18,344 nucleotides of DNA from Cyanobacteriota bacterium (lineage in GTDB: Bacteria > Cyanobacteriota > Cyanobacteriia > Phormidesmidales > Phormidesmidaceae), in NCBI GenBank assembly GCA_027592485.1, contig JAQCKL010000023.1, forward strand, positions 1 to 18,344, in the 5' to 3' direction. Under the pieces are notes generated by a model that worked only from the letters and a program-made list of their open reading frames with translations, was not told where the DNA came from and made no database searches. Each line of letters opens with the position of its first letter. The first letter of the stretch is position 1. This document shows, one piece after another, positions 15,851-18,344 of this stretch. The position numbers and the translations under genes are program-made.

Positions 15851-16762
15851 ATGGCGCTACCTAATTTTCTGGTTATTGGAGCTGCAAAGTGCGGCACTAC
15901 AGCATTGGATCGCTATTTGAGGGAGCATCCTCAAATCTATATGAGTCCTGTAAAAGAGTTGAACTTTTTTGCCCTAGAGGGCATTAACTGCGAAATCTTC
16001 AAAGGTGATTTTAGTGGCGATGAGCATTCACCTAATTTAATCAATAAACTCTGTGATTATCAACGCTTCTTCGACAATGTAAGTGATGAGATTGCGATTG
16101 GAGAATCTTCCCCCCTATATCTCTTACATCCGAGTACACCTCAAAATATCCAGCGCTATATTCCTGATGCAAAGCTCATTGCAATTTTGCGAGACCCCGT
16201 TGAGCGGGCCTATTCAGACTTTCTATTCAATGTGGGTCGGGGCACCGAAGATATAAACAATTTCTCTGAAGCTTTGGCAGCCGAATCCCACAGAATCAAT
16301 GAAAATTATTGGTTTCGCTGGCATTACAAGGAGCGCGGATTTTACTATATACAGATTCAGCGCTACTTCAAGCTATTTTCACGGACACAAATCAAAGTTT
16401 ATCTTCACGAAGATCTCAAAGCCAATTCCTTGGCAACCTTACAAGATATCTTTCGGTTTCTGGGGGTTGATGATACTTTTATGCCCAATTTATCTCAAAA
16501 GCATAATGTTACTTATGTACCTCAAAATAGGCTCATTGACAGGATTCTAGATCCTCACCAAAAAACCAGCTATAGGCTTCGAAAATTCCTGCCTTTGCCC
16601 TTTAGAAAAACCATTAAAAATCGGGTTAAATCTCTGAATCGCAAGCCGATTCCTACATTGTCGCCCCAAATTCGTCAACAACTAGTCAAAGAATATCAAG
16701 AAGATATCCTTCAGCTGCAAGATTTGATTCAAAAAGATCTGTCGAATTGGTTAAAGATTTAG
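15851..16762 (+). CDS. Sulfotransferase (PAPS-dependent)
   Basis: A 303-residue sulfotransferase of the heparan-sulfate type fold. The PAPS 5'-phosphosulfate loop is FLVIGAAKCGTTALDRYL (6-23, with K13, G15, T16 and T17). The 3'-phosphate-binding site is AILRDPVERAYSDF (R114 and S122). Family features also include the EHPQIYMSP and KELNFF segments and the C-terminal FRFLGVDD and KHNV regions. It transfers sulfate from PAPS to a hydroxyl or amine; in this glycosyltransferase locus the likely acceptor is the polysaccharide or its lipid-linked precursor, which is inference. It ends 10 nt before the next glycosyltransferase, so the two are surely in one operon. The gene is clearly AT-rich and has no HIP1 site. 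Confidence 0.92.
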   Translation: MALPNFLVIGAAKCGTTALDRYLREHPQIYMSPVKELNFFALEGINCEIFKGDFSGDEHSPNLINKLCDYQRFFDNVSDEIAIGESSPLYLLHPSTPQNIQRYIPDAKLIAILRDPVERAYSDFLFNVGRGTEDINNFSEALAAESHRINENYWFRWHYKERGFYYIQIQRYFKLFSRTQIKVYLHEDLKANSLATLQDIFRFLGVDDTFMPNLSQKHNVTYVPQNRLIDRILDPHQKTSYRLRKFLPLPFRKTIKNRVKSLNRKPIPTLSPQIRQQLVKEYQEDILQLQDLIQKDLSNWLKI

Positions 16763-16772
16763 GATTTCATAA

Positions 16773-17684
16773 ATGGACTTGCCATTAGTGTCTGTGGTCA
16801 TTCCGACCCATAATCGACTTGACTTATTGGAGGAAGCCGTAGAGAGCATCCAAGGTCAAACATACAAGAACTGGGAACTAATCATTGTCGATGACATGTC
16901 TAATGATGGAACTTGGGCTTGGCTGACGGAGCTCAACGACAACCGAATTCGAGTCTTTCGACTAAGTGAGCAGTCTTTCCGAGAAGGAGCCTGCAATAAG
17001 GGTTTAGAAGAAGCCGCTGGTAAATTCATCATGTTTTTTGATGATGATGATATCCTACGGGCAGATGCCCTTGAAAATCTCGTTAGACCATTAAGTCTAG
17101 ATTCTACGCTGGCCGCATCAGTAGGTGCAAGATGGAAGTTTAAGAAAGGGGCATATGCTCTGAGAATAGAGCATCCTATTCTGCCTTTTAGAAAGGTGAT
17201 CTGGCCAGAGCTATTGGCTGGCTGGTCACCTGTTTCAGGCCAGAATTTATATCGAACCAGCTTTGTGAGAGAAATAGGCGGATTTAGTCGAGACTTTTAT
17301 CGTGTGGAAGATCGAGATTTCTGGCTTCGGATATCAAGAAAGGGACCTGTAATGCTGTTGCCTAGAATTACAGTTAATTATAGGGTCCATAGTGGTCAAT
17401 GGCGTCCCAAAAATATAATAGAACTTAGGGTAAAAGTGTTTAAAGCGTTTATTGATAGTCTTCCTTCGGACATTCAAGCTCGAGGAATAAAAATTAGAAA
17501 AAGTGCAGACTACTTAAAAAGTGCAGAAGAGGAGCACGGAAAAAGACGCTATGGGAAAGCACTTGCTTATTACTGTAAAGCCTGTTGTGCTGCTCCAGAA
17601 TTGATGATTTCTCCCTTGATAGGACCAATAATACTACGTGGAATCGGAAAGTCCATACTTCGCACTCTTGTAAAGGGTCAGTAA
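16773..17684 (+). CDS. Family 2 glycosyltransferase
   Basis: A 303-residue GT-A enzyme of the GT2 family. The N-terminus PLVSVVIPTHNRLDLLEEAV and LIIVDDMSNDGTWAWL are the nucleotide-binding strands. FMFFD-type sequence ends in the acidic DDDD motif (90-93) that holds the metal. VEDRDFWLRISRKG carries the likely catalytic acidic pair. The C-terminal 60 residues are helical and basic (KSAEEEHGKRRYGKALAYYC), resembling the tail of small cyanobacterial EPS enzymes. The start ATG has AGGA nine bases upstream. It follows the sulfotransferase by 10 nt. Sugar specificity is unknown. Confidence 0.9.
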   Translation: MDLPLVSVVIPTHNRLDLLEEAVESIQGQTYKNWELIIVDDMSNDGTWAWLTELNDNRIRVFRLSEQSFREGACNKGLEEAAGKFIMFFDDDDILRADALENLVRPLSLDSTLAASVGARWKFKKGAYALRIEHPILPFRKVIWPELLAGWSPVSGQNLYRTSFVREIGGFSRDFYRVEDRDFWLRISRKGPVMLLPRITVNYRVHSGQWRPKNIIELRVKVFKAFIDSLPSDIQARGIKIRKSADYLKSAEEEHGKRRYGKALAYYCKACCAAPELMISPLIGPIILRGIGKSILRTLVKGQ

Positions 17685-17698
17685 ACTATAAAAAATTA

Positions 17699-18277
17699 AT
17701 GACTATCACATATAGATCGAATGTCCTGATTTATCGAGACCAACTACTCCCTTATTCGGAAACTTTTATTCCATCTCAGGTTGAAAAATACCAGGTCTAT
17801 CAAGGGTTTTATGTAGGTTCATCTCGTTTATCTAACCCACCCACGCAACTCCCTCAAGATCGCTGCCTTACCCTAGACGACCACCAGCCCTTTCCTGGCC
17901 TTTGGAAAACCCTCTATAAGCTGCTGGGTTATGCCCATCCTAGTTGGTGCAAGCAACTTAAAGCCCTATCGCCTCAACTTATCCATGCCCACTTCGGCTT
18001 AGACGGCACCTTGGCGTTGCCTTTAGCCAAACGATTGAAACTTCCTCTGATTGTCACCTTTCACGGTTACTACGCCACCAGTGAACCCGACGCGACCTTT
18101 AAGGTCAAAAATTGGTTTCCCTGGCTCGACTACATCAATCAACGGGGGCAATTTTTTCGGCACCTCTACTTTCGACGACGCCAGATTCTCTTTCAACAAG
18201 CCATCCGTGTGATTGCTGTCTCCCAGCACATTCAAAATGCCCTGATCCAAAAGGGATGTCCCCCCGACAAAATTCAA
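17699..18277 (+). pseudogene. Family 4 glycosyltransferase, N-terminal part, apparently interrupted
   Basis: The first 193 codons of a GT4 glycosyltransferase. Its N-terminal domain is typical: SNVLIYRDQLLPYSETFIPS, the donor-side HAHFG (96-100), LPLIVTFHGYYAT (117-127) and IAVSQHIQNALI, then PPDKIQ, where the family continues into a short strand (often V-H-Y-x-G) and the second domain. Instead the frame passes at 18278 into unrelated sequence and stops at 18340. The second domain with the E-x7-E motif is missing. ATG at 17699 is chosen because the conserved N-terminus begins there; it has no evident ribosome site and starts 14 nt after the previous stop. The break coincides with a probable IS1-type end. 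The rest of the gene would lie beyond the element, outside this window. Confidence 0.75.
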
Positions 18278-18344
18278 GGTAACTGCCAACGTTTCGTTTT
18301 TAGCTGGCGAGCCATTAGCTGCAATGGTAATGTTCAGTGATGAC
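18278..18344 (+). mobile_element. Possible terminus of an IS1-family insertion sequence
   Basis: At 18278 the glycosyltransferase frame gives way to GGTAACTGCCAACG, which resembles IS1 terminal inverted repeats. It begins with GGT and shares the exact eight bases CTGCCAAC with the left end of IS1 as I recall it (GGTGATGCTGCCAAC). The bases just before it (18269-18277) would be one copy of the usual 8-9 bp target duplication. No transposase reading frame is reached before the window ends 67 nt in, so family assignment is tentative. Confidence 0.45.

Noticed and set aside
17585..17698. Upstream extension of the last glycosyltransferase
   Set aside because: It overlaps the end of the GT2 gene and gives Cys/Asn/Thr-rich residues unlike any glycosyltransferase N-terminus; the conserved part starts at 17699.

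Overview
The window comes from a cyanobacterium. It encodes PetN (cytochrome b6f subunit VIII), a ClpP protease, several genes of cyanobacterial type, and a homologue of the hormogonium polysaccharide glycosyltransferase HpsE. The HIP1 octamer GCGATCGC, a hallmark of many cyanobacterial genomes, occurs 19 times by my reading between positions 660 and 13690. The HpsE homologue suggests a filamentous, possibly hormogonium-forming lineage. I cannot fix genus or species.

Layout. (1) 24-2719, minus strand: a putative conflict or immunity locus. Reading from its 5' end it encodes an LSDAT/SLOG nucleotide-sensor-like protein, then a two-TM SLATT-type DUF4231 protein overlapping it by 38 nt, then after a 229-nt gap a winged-helix-TIR protein. 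This is the most interesting part of the window. (2) 2883-5748: a small DUF2809 membrane protein, a frameshifted unidentified reading frame, and a 705-residue potassium-channel-like protein with an RCK-pore-RCK order. (3) 5924-9754: an atypical Ser/Thr kinase, a TerC-family membrane protein, a Pro/Ala-rich conserved protein, ClpP, and a four-TM protein. (4) 9831-13438, plus strand: petN (29 codons), a small single-span membrane protein, rsmB, an NTF2-like protein, a nitrilase-superfamily amidohydrolase and an OHCU decarboxylase (uraD). (5) 13612-18344, plus strand: an exopolysaccharide locus with hpsE, a GT4 enzyme, a sulfotransferase, a GT2 enzyme, and a second GT4 gene whose reading frame breaks at 18278. 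The sequence there resembles the terminus of an IS1-family insertion sequence.

How the parts work together. TIR domains can make NAD-derived signals, SLOG-type domains are known or predicted nucleotide sensors, and SLATT proteins are predicted membrane effectors. The first three genes therefore have the parts of a signal-sensor-effector circuit of the Thoeris/CBASS kind. This is inference from domain content and gene order. The polysaccharide locus probably makes an extracellular glycan that can be sulfated. It lacks HIP1 sites after 13690 and is visibly more AT-rich in its later genes, consistent with a separately acquired or fast-changing module. No tRNA, rRNA, CRISPR array or riboswitch was recognised.
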